Shown here in pieces: positions 42,041 to 49,283 of a stretch of 64,000 nucleotides of DNA. The translations under genes were made by a program, and so were the position numbers. Within the stretch, counting starts at the first letter, position 1; every line of letters begins with the position of its first letter. The stretch is from Paenibacillus ferrarius (GTDB lineage: Bacteria; Bacillota; Bacilli; Paenibacillales; NBRC-103111), in the NCBI RefSeq assembly GCF_002027705.1, contig NZ_MBTG01000030.1, positions 17,557-81,556 of the forward strand, in the 5' to 3' direction. The notes below the pieces were generated by a model. The model had not been told where the DNA came from, searched no databases, and saw only the letters and a list, made by a program, of their open reading frames with translations.

Positions 42041-42220
42041 CCTGCAATTATGCATCTTTTTTGCTCTTGGAATAGCCTCAACTATTAAATTCCTGCGTTT
42101 GTGCAGGCTTTTGAGGCCTTTTCTGGATGAGAGGCTTAAAAAGATAAAAATGCCTGCACAATTGCAGGCATTTCCACTTTTTAACCGAATTCGCCCGGGA
42201 ATTCCTGTATTTTCGCAGGT
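42041..42220. repeat. Array of four imperfect palindromes
   Basis: CCTGCAATTATGCA (42041-42054), CCTGCGTTTGTGCAGG (42092-42107), GCCTGCACAATTGCAGGC (42152-42169) and CCTGTATTTTCGCAGG (42203-42218). They share CCTG-N8-CAGG or a decayed form, spaced 50-60 bases centre to centre, in AT-rich DNA. Spacers are unrelated in sequence. They resemble dispersed palindromic repeats of Paenibacillus genomes more than a functional array. Confidence 0.6.
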
Positions 42221-42407
42221 TTATACAATCGGGTGAACGGATCTGAACTGGAAGCCCCTTCATCCTGCGTGGAGACTATCAAGGTAATCCATCTCATCAT
42301 CTATCGACCCTTACACTCTATATTTGGCTTATGGAACAACCTCTTTTTTGTATTTGGAAGATTAACATAGGCCCTTGCCCCCTCCCTACATCTACGGCTC
42401 TACTTTG

Positions 42408-42436
42408 TTCTATTCTAGCAAATCCTCTCATAAGCT
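42408..42436 (+). promoter_or_regulatory. Possible sigma-E promoter for spoIID
   Basis: TTCTATT (42408-42414) and CATAAGCT (42429-42436) spaced by 14 nt partly match the sigma-E consensus. spoIID is a sigma-E gene in Bacillus. Confidence 0.3.
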
Positions 42437-42490
42437 AAGTCATACCAAAATACCTGCTAGTAAACGCGCTTATGGAGGCTGTTCAGACCT

Positions 42491-43543
42491 ATGTTCAAGA
42501 AAAAACGCGTGCTTAACCACAGGGTCATCCTCTGGATGGCTGTTTGCTTGTCTTCGATGTTATGCGTCACTATGTTTGTGCCCATGCTGCTAGTCAAGAA
42601 GATTCCTAATGGCGACGCGGCGGCCCCTGTACAAGTAGCGACGGATGGATCGCTGCAGGAGACGATTACCGCGCAAGGCTTAATGATTCCCGTGTATTTA
42701 ACGAAGAAGGCGATGGTTGAGACCGTTCCGCTGGAGCAGTACGTGAAAGGTGTTCTCGCGGCGGAGATGCCAGTTGAGTTCGAGCTGGAGGCTCTTAAGG
42801 CGCAGGCCATGGCAGCCAGGACGTATGTTGTGCGTAGAGTCATAGAAAAGGATTACAGCAATATGCCGGTGAATGACGCCCTTGTGACGGATACTACCGC
42901 GCATCAAGCCTATCTTACAGAGCAAGAGTTGAAAGAGAAATGGAACAAAAGTTCGTATGAGGCGAATATGGCCAAGATTGATAGAGCTGTGAATGAAACC
43001 AAAGATATGATTCTTACTTATGAGCATAAGCCTATCAATGCCACTTTTTTTTCGACAAGCAATGGGTATACAGAGAATTCGGAGGACTACTGGCCTTTTA
43101 TGAGTCCCTATTTGCGCAGTGTGCCTAGCCCTTGGGATGTGTCGTTATCTTCGCGCTATCAAGAAACGGTTGAAATCACCTACAAAGATATGCTTCACAA
43201 ACTCGGGGTTACGAGTATTGCTACGACAGGCACGAATGCCAAGGCAATGAAAGTGCTAGAATGGTCTGCCGGTCATCGGATTAAGAAAATGACGATTGGT
43301 GGCAAAACATTCTCCGGACGTGAAGTAAGAGAGAAGCTGGGTCTAGCATCCTCGCAATTCGATTGGAAATGGTCCGGCTCCAAAGTCGCGATTACGACCT
43401 ATGGATTCGGTCATGGCGTTGGTCTGAGTCAATGGGGAGCCAATGGTATGGCGAAGGAAGGCAAAACGGCCGAGCAAATCGTAACCTACTATTACACCGG
43501 CATCTCTATTGAAAAAGCGGCTCCTTTTATCCAAAAATCTTAA
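42491..43543 (+). CDS. spoIID: Stage II sporulation protein D
   Basis: 350 residues. SpoIID is a lytic transglycosylase that, with SpoIIM, SpoIIP and the SpoIIQ/SpoIIIAH pair, remodels peptidoglycan during engulfment. One N-terminal membrane anchor (about residues 12-35) is followed by the catalytic domain. The motif VPLEQYVKGVLAAEMPVEFELEALKAQAMAARTY (split around residue 78-111) holds the catalytic Glu. FSTSNGYTE is present, and the C-terminal GFGHGVGLSQWGANGMA is the SpoIID signature. The start has GGAGG upstream. It is immediately followed by spoIIQ as in Bacillus. Confidence 0.94.
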   Translation: MFKKKRVLNHRVILWMAVCLSSMLCVTMFVPMLLVKKIPNGDAAAPVQVATDGSLQETITAQGLMIPVYLTKKAMVETVPLEQYVKGVLAAEMPVEFELEALKAQAMAARTYVVRRVIEKDYSNMPVNDALVTDTTAHQAYLTEQELKEKWNKSSYEANMAKIDRAVNETKDMILTYEHKPINATFFSTSNGYTENSEDYWPFMSPYLRSVPSPWDVSLSSRYQETVEITYKDMLHKLGVTSIATTGTNAKAMKVLEWSAGHRIKKMTIGGKTFSGREVREKLGLASSQFDWKWSGSKVAITTYGFGHGVGLSQWGANGMAKEGKTAEQIVTYYYTGISIEKAAPFIQKS

Positions 43544-43578
43544 TCTGATCTTGTCTCTATAAAAATATCTTTCTTCAA

Positions 43579-43606
43579 GTATAAAACCTTTAAAAGTGTC
43601 AAGAAT
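43579..43606 (+). promoter_or_regulatory. Candidate sigma-F promoter of spoIIQ
   Basis: GTATA (43579-43583) and GTCAAGAAT (43598-43606) are spaced by 14 nt, close to the sigma-F consensus (GYATA and GGNNANANT). This fits forespore expression of spoIIQ and places the start codon at 43626 rather than upstream. Confidence 0.6.
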
Positions 43607-43625
43607 GGTTGATGAGGTGATAACC

Positions 43626-44351
43626 ATGAGTGATCAAAACAAAGGTTTTCAAAAAGAAGAAGCTCCTAAAACTGTTCAAGGAGCACAAGGTAGTCCATCT
43701 GCATGGAAGAGGTTGCTTGCTAAGAAGTGGGTATTCCCAGCAACGTATGTGGCGGCAGCAGCAATTATCTTAACCTTAATGTGGGTGTACCAGGACATCG
43801 GGACCAAGTCAGTCAGCCAAGATCTGGGCATTAAGGTTAGCAGTACAGACAAATCGACGAACGCACCGGATGGGGCCGTTGCCGTTAATGCGCAGCCTGA
43901 GACCATCCAGTGGCCTGTCAAAGACAGATCGCTTGTCGAAGTTTCAATTCCGTTCTACGACACCAATGCAACCAATGATGTGAAGCAGGCGGCTATGATT
44001 CAATATAACGATCAACTGACGCCGCACTCCGCGATTGACTTGAAAGCTAAAGATGGCGCGGCATTTGATGTCTTGGCTGCTTTGAGCGGCAAAGTAACAG
44101 CCGTCGAGCAGAATCCGGTGGTTGGCAGCCTCGTTGAGATTACCCACAGCAACGGTCTGATCAGCGTGTACCAAAGTTTATCTGACGTGAAGGTGGTCAA
44201 AGGCGCTGAAGTGAAGAAAGGCGACGTTCTCGCCAAGGCAGGCCGCAATGAGTTCGAGAAAGAGGATGGCGTGCATTTGCACTTCGAAGTACGTCAAGCC
44301 AGTGACAATGCAGCGGTTAATCCCGAGACGCTCTTGAACGCGAAACAGTAA
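43626..44351 (+). CDS. spoIIQ: Stage II sporulation protein SpoIIQ (LytM/M23 fold)
   Basis: 241 residues from the ATG at 43626; an in-frame GTG at 43596 lies within the likely -10 region. SpoIIQ is a forespore membrane protein that binds SpoIIIAH across the intermembrane space. A single membrane segment (about residues 35-55) is followed by an extracytoplasmic LytM domain. Metal-ligand motifs H-S-A-I-D and H-L-H (in GVHLHFEV) are intact. The Y-x-H-L position reads Y-Q-S-L, so a catalytic His is replaced by Ser. This suggests a fold that may bind zinc but not cleave peptidoglycan. A GAGGTGA site precedes the start. Confidence 0.92.
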   Translation: MSDQNKGFQKEEAPKTVQGAQGSPSAWKRLLAKKWVFPATYVAAAAIILTLMWVYQDIGTKSVSQDLGIKVSSTDKSTNAPDGAVAVNAQPETIQWPVKDRSLVEVSIPFYDTNATNDVKQAAMIQYNDQLTPHSAIDLKAKDGAAFDVLAALSGKVTAVEQNPVVGSLVEITHSNGLISVYQSLSDVKVVKGAEVKKGDVLAKAGRNEFEKEDGVHLHFEVRQASDNAAVNPETLLNAKQ

Positions 44352-44383
44352 TTGCTGGCATCCAAACAGCTACATAGATAGGG

Positions 44384-44410
44384 GCAGCGGGTACATCCTG
44401 CTGCTTTTTT
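44384..44410 (+). terminator. Terminator of spoIIQ
   Basis: GCAGCGGG (44384-44391), TACAT loop, CCTGCTGC (44397-44404), then TTTTTT. Confidence 0.88.
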
Positions 44411-44464
44411 GCATTGATTTTGAAAATAAATATGGGAATTGGGCTTGTCAGGCTTGGTTACGTA

Positions 44465-44492
44465 GAATATCTAGTCATGCCCCTCATATACT
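44465..44492 (+). promoter_or_regulatory. Candidate sigma-E promoter of spoIIID
   Basis: GAATATC (44465-44471) and CATATACT (44485-44492) at 13 nt match most of the sigma-E consensus (KMATATT, CATACAHT). spoIIID is a sigma-E gene in Bacillus. Confidence 0.55.
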
Positions 44493-44526
44493 TTACCAAA
44501 CTATCTCGAGTAGGGAGGCGAGGGGA

Positions 44527-44817
44527 GTGCACGATTACATCAAAGAGCGAACCATTAAGATTGGTACCTGTATCGTCGAGACCAAGAATACGGTTCGCAC
44601 CATTGCTAAGGAATTCGGCGTTTCCAAAAGCACGGTGCATAAGGATTTAACGGAAAGATTGCCGGAAATCAACCCGGACCTGGCCAATCAGGTGAAGCAC
44701 ATTTTGGAGTATCATAAATCCATCAGGCACCTAAGAGGAGGAGAAGCGACGAAAATTAAGTATCGCAAGACACGAAATCCGAAGCTTTCCGATAACTTGG
44801 TCACAGTTAAATCCTAA
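44527..44817 (+). CDS. spoIIID: Sporulation transcription factor SpoIIID
   Basis: 96 residues from GTG with GAGGGGAG upstream. SpoIIID is a small DNA-binding protein that switches mother-cell genes between the sigma-E and sigma-K phases. The N-terminal IKERTIKIGTCIVETKNTVR is followed by the helix-turn-helix TIAKEFGVSKSTVHKDLTERL. A basic C-terminal region (KIKYRKTRNPKL) adds DNA contacts. It follows spoIIQ and precedes mbl as in Bacillus. Confidence 0.96.
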   Translation: MHDYIKERTIKIGTCIVETKNTVRTIAKEFGVSKSTVHKDLTERLPEINPDLANQVKHILEYHKSIRHLRGGEATKIKYRKTRNPKLSDNLVTVKS

Positions 44818-44983
44818 AGAACCGCTTCATCCCGGCCGCTTCCTGAAACTGGACATGTCGAAATTTCACGGAAAAAGAGGAATTAATGCAATTGCAACGA
44901 ATTTAGCTTATAATTAGAAATATCTATAAAGAGCGCCGATTCTTCACGGGATGGACGGTAGATTTAGGGAGGATTAACTTGAA

Positions 44984-45985
44984 ATGTTAAGCAAGGATAT
45001 TGGAATAGATCTCGGCACGGCAAATGTGCTTATTCATGTGAAAGGACGCGGCGTCGTGCTCGATGAGCCTTCCGTAGTTGCCATTGAAAGCGATACGAAA
45101 CGCGTACTTGCTGTAGGAGAAGAAGCTTTCCGCATGGTAGGTAGAACTCCCGGCAACATTATTGCGATTCGCCCATTAAAAGATGGCGTTATTGCGGACT
45201 TTGATATTACGGAAATGATGTTGAAGCATTTTATTGCCAAAGTAGGGGGCAAGAACTGGTATTCGCATCCTAGAATTCTGATCTGCGCCCCTACCAACAT
45301 CACCTCGGTCGAGCAGAAGGCGATCCGCGAAGCGGCTGAGCGCAGCGGTGCCCGAGAAGTATTCATGGAAGAAGAACCTAAGGCAGCGGCTATCGGTGCC
45401 GGCATGGACATCTTCCAGCCTAGCGGCAACATGGTTGTAGATATTGGCGGAGGGACGACGGATGTTGCTGTATTATCCATGGGCGACATCGTCACCTCCT
45501 CCTCCATCAAGATCGCTGGCGACAAGTTCGATATCGCGATTACGAAGTATATCAAAAATAAGTACAAGCTGCTCATTGGTGAACGGACAAGCGAAGACAT
45601 CAAGCTGAAAATCGGAACGGTATATCCACATGGCAGAGATCAAGAGATGGATATTCGCGGTAGAGATATGGTATCCGGCTTGCCACTTACGATTACGATC
45701 CATTCCAGTGAAGTACAAGAAGCTCTGTGGGATCCGGTTTCCTCCATTGTTACAGCAGCGAAGAGTGTATTGGAGCGAACACCTCCCGAGCTTTCGGCAG
45801 ATATTATCGACCGTGGCGTCATTCTGACAGGCGGCGGAGCATTATTGCACGGGCTAGATCAATTATTGGCAGACGAGCTGAAGGTTCCTGTCTTAATCGC
45901 GGAAGATCCGATGTCTTGCGTTGTTAAAGGAACAGGCATCATGCTTGACAATCTAGATAAAGTATCCAAACGCAAATTCAACTAA
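44984..45985 (+). CDS. mbl: Rod-shape protein Mbl (MreB-like actin)
   Basis: 333 residues, full length for the MreB/Mbl actin family, which forms membrane-associated filaments that guide cell-wall elongation. The phosphate-1 motif is DIGIDLGTANVLIHVKG at the N-terminus, phosphate-2 is VVDIGGGTTDVAVLSMG, and the adenosine motif is GVILTGGGALLHGLD. Position after spoIIID argues for Mbl rather than MreB or MreBH. GGGAGG precedes the start. A TATAAT at 44909-44914 may be its -10 box, without a good -35. Confidence 0.95.
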   Translation: MLSKDIGIDLGTANVLIHVKGRGVVLDEPSVVAIESDTKRVLAVGEEAFRMVGRTPGNIIAIRPLKDGVIADFDITEMMLKHFIAKVGGKNWYSHPRILICAPTNITSVEQKAIREAAERSGAREVFMEEEPKAAAIGAGMDIFQPSGNMVVDIGGGTTDVAVLSMGDIVTSSSIKIAGDKFDIAITKYIKNKYKLLIGERTSEDIKLKIGTVYPHGRDQEMDIRGRDMVSGLPLTITIHSSEVQEALWDPVSSIVTAAKSVLERTPPELSADIIDRGVILTGGGALLHGLDQLLADELKVPVLIAEDPMSCVVKGTGIMLDNLDKVSKRKFN

Positions 45986-46020
45986 GCCAGCTAGGCAACA
46001 AACTACCCAAGAGGTGAAAT

Positions 46021-46914
46021 ATGTTAAGAGGACTATATACCGCGGCGGCCGGCATGATCTCCGAGCAGCGCAGGCATGATACGATTACGAATAATATTGC
46101 GAATATCAATTCGCCGGGCTTTAAGCAAGGGAATTCATTGTCACGTTCGTTCCCGGAGATGCTCATTTCGACCATTCGCGGTGGACAAGGCGCTTCGACA
46201 GCTCCGCTTGGGAGAATGAGCTTAGGAGTATTTGCGGAAGAAAACATTTCTATTCATACACAAGGGGATTTGCAAGAAACACAAAATCCCTTCGATTTCG
46301 CTCTAGTCTCGAACATTCAATTGCCAGGCATGACCTTTGATGCGACAGGCAAATTTGTAAGTCCGGACGGAACGCGTACGTTTCAGCCGCAAGCTCTCTT
46401 TACGGTGCTGAACGGGAATGGCGAGCAGCGGTACTCTTTGAATGGCAAATTCACGGTGGATACGACAGGTCAGCTTGTGAACGCGAACGGCAATCAAGTC
46501 GTGGGCCGAGATGGACAACCTCTCCTCCTCACGGATGGAGCGGGTCAACCGATTCATGCCTTCAAAGTGACGGACAAGGGTGAATTCCTTGACTCGAATG
46601 GTCTTCCGCTTCTGAATGCGGCAGGACAACCTATCGGATTAATGCTTTCGCGCGCGGAGAACCCGAATCTTCTGCTGCGTGAAGGGAATGGGATGCTGCG
46701 GATTAATCCAGGTGATGAAGCGACGGTCACACAGGTTGCTGCAGGCGATCAAGTTGAGGTTCGTCAAGGGTTCATTGAGCGTTCTAACGTAGATTCTGCT
46801 CAATCGATGGTCGATATGATGTCTGCGGCTCGTGCTTATGAAGCCAACCAGAAGGTCATTCAGTCTTATGATAAAAGTATGGACAAAGCAGCAAATGAAG
46901 TAGGGCGCGTTTAA
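46021..46914 (+). CDS. flhO: Flagellar hook-basal body protein FlhO-like
   Basis: 297 residues of the FlgF/FlgG rod family. The N-terminal rod-protein signature reads LYTAAAGMISEQRRHDTITNNIANINSPGFKQ. The C-terminal heptad region (VDSAQSMVDMMSAARAYEANQKVIQSYDKSMDKAANEVGRV, split) is also typical. Such proteins are exported and build the distal rod. In Bacillus flhO and flhP lie after mbl, outside the main fla/che operon, as here. AGAGGTG precedes the start. Confidence 0.92.
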   Translation: MLRGLYTAAAGMISEQRRHDTITNNIANINSPGFKQGNSLSRSFPEMLISTIRGGQGASTAPLGRMSLGVFAEENISIHTQGDLQETQNPFDFALVSNIQLPGMTFDATGKFVSPDGTRTFQPQALFTVLNGNGEQRYSLNGKFTVDTTGQLVNANGNQVVGRDGQPLLLTDGAGQPIHAFKVTDKGEFLDSNGLPLLNAAGQPIGLMLSRAENPNLLLREGNGMLRINPGDEATVTQVAAGDQVEVRQGFIERSNVDSAQSMVDMMSAARAYEANQKVIQSYDKSMDKAANEVGRV

Positions 46915-46937
46915 TCTAGCTTGCGAAGGAGCCAGCC

Positions 46938-47804
46938 ATGAACAATTCCATGATTAACTCATCGGTATCCATGCACAGCTTACAGCAAAAGCTGGATATT
47001 CTCTCTAATAACATAGCAAATGTGAATACGAACGGTTTTAAGAAGAAGGAAGCTTCTTTTGAGGACGTTCTAACGAACGTGAAGGCACAACCGGAAGGAT
47101 TCCGTCAGCAAGGGCGCTTCTCTCCGCTAGGTTTCAACCAAGGCTGGGGTTCTAAGCTGGTGCAAATTCATACGAATTTAGCACAGGGGCCTATTCAACC
47201 TACAGGGAACCCAACCGATTTTGCGATCCAAGGAGATGGATTGTTCGAAGTATCGGTCAGCACAATCGACGCTAATGGTAATCCTGCGTTCCAGCCATCT
47301 TGGACGCGTAATGGGGCGTTTAGTTTAACACCTGATACAACGGGCGGTACAGTGCTTTCGACCAAAGAAGGTCACTTCGTAACAGGAATCGATGGCAACC
47401 CAATTCATGTACCAACTGGTTTCAGACCGGTGGTTGAATCCAATGGTACGGTTAACGGCTATAACGAGCAGGATGCCACTGCTGCGCCTATTCGAATAGG
47501 TCAGATCAAGCTGGTTCGGGTTGTACGTCCACAGCTTCTCCAAGATATCGGGAATAACCTGTATGCACTGCCTAATGGGATTACGGCTGCAGAGAAAGCT
47601 AATATTTTGCAAGATCTGAATGGCGGTCTTGACACATCGAATAATCGCGTAACCCTTATGCAAGGGTTTCTGGAGCAATCCAACGTGACGCTAGCCGATG
47701 AAATGACCGATCTGGTTATCGTACAGAGAGCACTGCAACTCAATTCCCGTGCTATCACATCTTCGGATCAGATGATGAATATGGCTAATAACTTGCGCGC
47801 CTGA
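46938..47804 (+). CDS. flhP: Flagellar hook-basal body protein FlhP-like
   Basis: 288 residues, a paralogue of the preceding gene. The N-terminus has LQQKLDILSNNIANVNTNGFKKKEASFED and the C-terminus VTLADEMTDLVIVQRALQLNSRAITSSDQMMNMANNLR (both split by variable parts), the FlgG-type coiled coil. Probably the distal rod partner of FlhO. It starts 23 bases after flhO behind GAAGGAG. Confidence 0.92.
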   Translation: MNNSMINSSVSMHSLQQKLDILSNNIANVNTNGFKKKEASFEDVLTNVKAQPEGFRQQGRFSPLGFNQGWGSKLVQIHTNLAQGPIQPTGNPTDFAIQGDGLFEVSVSTIDANGNPAFQPSWTRNGAFSLTPDTTGGTVLSTKEGHFVTGIDGNPIHVPTGFRPVVESNGTVNGYNEQDATAAPIRIGQIKLVRVVRPQLLQDIGNNLYALPNGITAAEKANILQDLNGGLDTSNNRVTLMQGFLEQSNVTLADEMTDLVIVQRALQLNSRAITSSDQMMNMANNLRA

Positions 47805-47830
47805 TCGTAGAAAGGGAGGGATAGGGCTCG

Positions 47831-48049
47831 ATGTCGGACAAGCCAACTCCAAAGCAAAAGAAAGCAAGGCCGAAATGGCTGACTATACTATGGATTATTT
47901 TCAAGATCATTCGTATCCCCGTACTCTGCGTACTGGCCGTCTATATTGGTCTTTGGGTAGGTTATACCAAGCTTGGTCATCAGCCGGCTGGGGAAATCTT
48001 TCATATGAGTACCTGGCGTCATTTATACGATCTGGTCTTTGCGAATTAA
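47831..48049 (+). CDS. Small EpuA-like membrane protein
   Basis: 72 residues: a basic N-terminus (KQKKARPKW), one membrane helix (about residues 18-46, ILWIIFKIIRIPVLCVLAVY) and a short outer tail ending WRHLYDLVFAN. This matches the EpuA family, often mislabelled as RNA polymerase beta subunit; its function is unclear. GGGAGGGATAGGG precedes the ATG. A terminator follows. Confidence 0.7.
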   Translation: MSDKPTPKQKKARPKWLTILWIIFKIIRIPVLCVLAVYIGLWVGYTKLGHQPAGEIFHMSTWRHLYDLVFAN

Positions 48050-48055
48050 CTCGGA

Positions 48056-48080
48056 CTCCCTCACTGGGAGTTTTATTTTT
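48056..48080 (+). terminator. Terminator after the EpuA-like gene
   Basis: ACTCCC, TCACT loop, GGGAGT, then TTTATTTTT. TATAAT at 48094-48099 just beyond it is a likely -10 box for the next gene. Confidence 0.7.
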
Positions 48081-48149
48081 GTCTGAGCAGCGGTATAATG
48101 AATGAAGGTCCATGAACAGATACCAGATATTAGGTGCAGGAGGGGTACT

Positions 48150-48668
48150 TTGAATATACCGAACATGCTCACCCTTAGCAGGTTTGTTCTAATTCCTGTT
48201 TATCTAGCGACTTTTCTTAGTGGGCATATCCAAATTGCTTTCTTGATCTTGCTGGCAGCTGGGCTTACGGATATTCTTGACGGTTATATTGCGAGGACAC
48301 GAGGATTGATTACTCCCGTTGGGGTTATGCTTGATCCATTAGCGGATAAGTGTATGATGATTGCTGTTATTTTATCCTTGTTGATTACTCACATGATCCC
48401 TTGGCAAGCCGCAGCCGCAATGTTCATTCGGGATGCAGGCATGATCATAGGCTCGGCCTTCTTTCACTTTAGGGGCAAATTAACGGTTCCCGCGAATGTG
48501 ATGGGGAAGTTGACAACGGTCTTATATTATCTCGCCATTCTCTTTATCGTGTTTAAGTTAACCTTTGCTGTGACCTATCTGTGGTTCGTGATTAGCGTTT
48601 CTTTTGTAACGTCCTTTATTTATATATTCCAATTCCTATTATTGAATCGAGCTGCCAAGTCTAAATAA
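48150..48668 (+). CDS. CDP-alcohol phosphatidyltransferase (PgsA-like)
   Basis: 173 residues from TTG at 48150, chosen because AGGAGG lies 6 nt upstream; a longer frame starts at 48102. The membrane enzyme joins a CDP-diacylglycerol to an alcohol. The signature D-x2-DG-x2-AR-x8-G-x3-D-x3-D is intact in TDILDGYIARTRGL and GVMLDPLADK. About five membrane helices are visible and the N-terminus NIPNMLTLSRFVLIP is PgsA-like. Glycerol 3-phosphate or another alcohol could be the acceptor; pgsA itself usually lies elsewhere in Bacilli, so this may be a second paralogue. Confidence 0.85.
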   Translation: MNIPNMLTLSRFVLIPVYLATFLSGHIQIAFLILLAAGLTDILDGYIARTRGLITPVGVMLDPLADKCMMIAVILSLLITHMIPWQAAAAMFIRDAGMIIGSAFFHFRGKLTVPANVMGKLTTVLYYLAILFIVFKLTFAVTYLWFVISVSFVTSFIYIFQFLLLNRAAKSK

Positions 48669-48689
48669 TCGTACATATTAACGTAAAAA

Positions 48690-48769
48690 GAGCTTATGCC
48701 AAGGACTGTGCACAACCCATTAGACATAAGCTCCTCTATATGAACCTTCATTTCTGCAGTTAATGAAGG
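48690..48769 (-). other. Two tandem hairpins upstream of fabZ, with a terminator-like end on the - strand
   Basis: GAGCTTATG (48690-48698) pairs with CATAAGCTC (48725-48733), and CCTTCATT (48745-48752) pairs with AATGAAGG (48762-48769), both perfect. Read on the - strand the first stem ends in GCTCTTTTTA, a terminator-like T-tract, although no gene lies on that strand. A short antisense or leader RNA is possible. Confidence 0.4.
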
Positions 48770-48779
48770 GACAACCCTA

Positions 48780-48808
48780 TTGTAAGTGATTCCCTTGTAT
48801 TTTATACA
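48780..48808 (+). promoter_or_regulatory. Candidate promoter of fabZ
   Basis: TTGTAA (48780-48785) and TATACA (48803-48808) at 17 nt. The -10 overlaps the perfect palindrome TTGTAT-TTT-ATACAA (48795-48809). Confidence 0.55.
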
Positions 48809-48836
48809 AGCTATTCTGAAAGGAGCTCTACTTGTT

Positions 48837-49265
48837 ATGTTAGATATTAATCAGATTCAAGAGATTATTCCACACCGTGCGCCATTCCTGTTGGTGGATC
48901 GTATTTTGGAGGTTGAAGAAGGCGTTAGAGCGGTTGGGATTAAGAATGTAACAATCAATGAACCGTTCTTCGCAGGGCATTTCCCCGGCTATCCAGTTAT
49001 GCCTGGCGTGCTTATCGTGGAAGCTCTCGCGCAGGTTGGTGCTGTAGCTGTTCTATCGATGCCGGAGTATAAAGGGAAAATCGGTCTATTCGCTGGTGCG
49101 GACGGGATCCGTTGGCGGCAACAAGTCGTGCCTGGTGATACCCTTACGTTAGAAATGACCATTACACGGGTAAAAGGAACTATCGTCAAAGGCAACGCAG
49201 TAGCCAAGGTAGGTGACAAAGTGGTAGTCGAAGGCGAACTTATGTTTGCCCTTGCTAATAAATAA
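48837..49265 (+). CDS. fabZ: 3-hydroxyacyl-[acyl-carrier-protein] dehydratase FabZ
   Basis: 142 residues from the ATG at 48837 with AAAGGAG upstream; the frame is open to 48786 but that part overlaps the promoter. It dehydrates 3-hydroxyacyl-ACP in fatty acid elongation. The hot-dog helix GHFPGYPVMPGVLIVEALAQ holds the catalytic His and Glu (about residues 47-62). LLVDRILEVEEG at the N-terminus is typical. Confidence 0.95.
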   Translation: MLDINQIQEIIPHRAPFLLVDRILEVEEGVRAVGIKNVTINEPFFAGHFPGYPVMPGVLIVEALAQVGAVAVLSMPEYKGKIGLFAGADGIRWRQQVVPGDTLTLEMTITRVKGTIVKGNAVAKVGDKVVVEGELMFALANK

Positions 49266-49283
49266 CCCATAGATAAAAAGGAG

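Larger units (their letters stand above)
41814..42490. other. 677-base gap between murA and spoIID with repeats and a gene-like remnant
   Basis: No intact gene is convincing. On the - strand 41854-42000 is open for 48 codons with gene-like codon choice (reads HQEIIRTCNSC..., ending ELPAIAK) but has no start with a ribosome site and is preceded by an in-frame TAG. Four imperfect palindromes lie at 42041-42220. A possible sigma-E promoter for spoIID is at 42408-42436. The rest shows nothing I can name. Confidence 0.5.

Noticed and set aside
42041..42220. Possible CRISPR array
   Set aside because: Only four short, unequal palindromes with unequal spacers; no identical repeats of 25-35 bases and no cas genes.
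42027..42236. Open frame of 69 codons overlapping the palindrome array
   Set aside because: No ribosome site, odd composition, and it runs through the repeats; it looks like chance.
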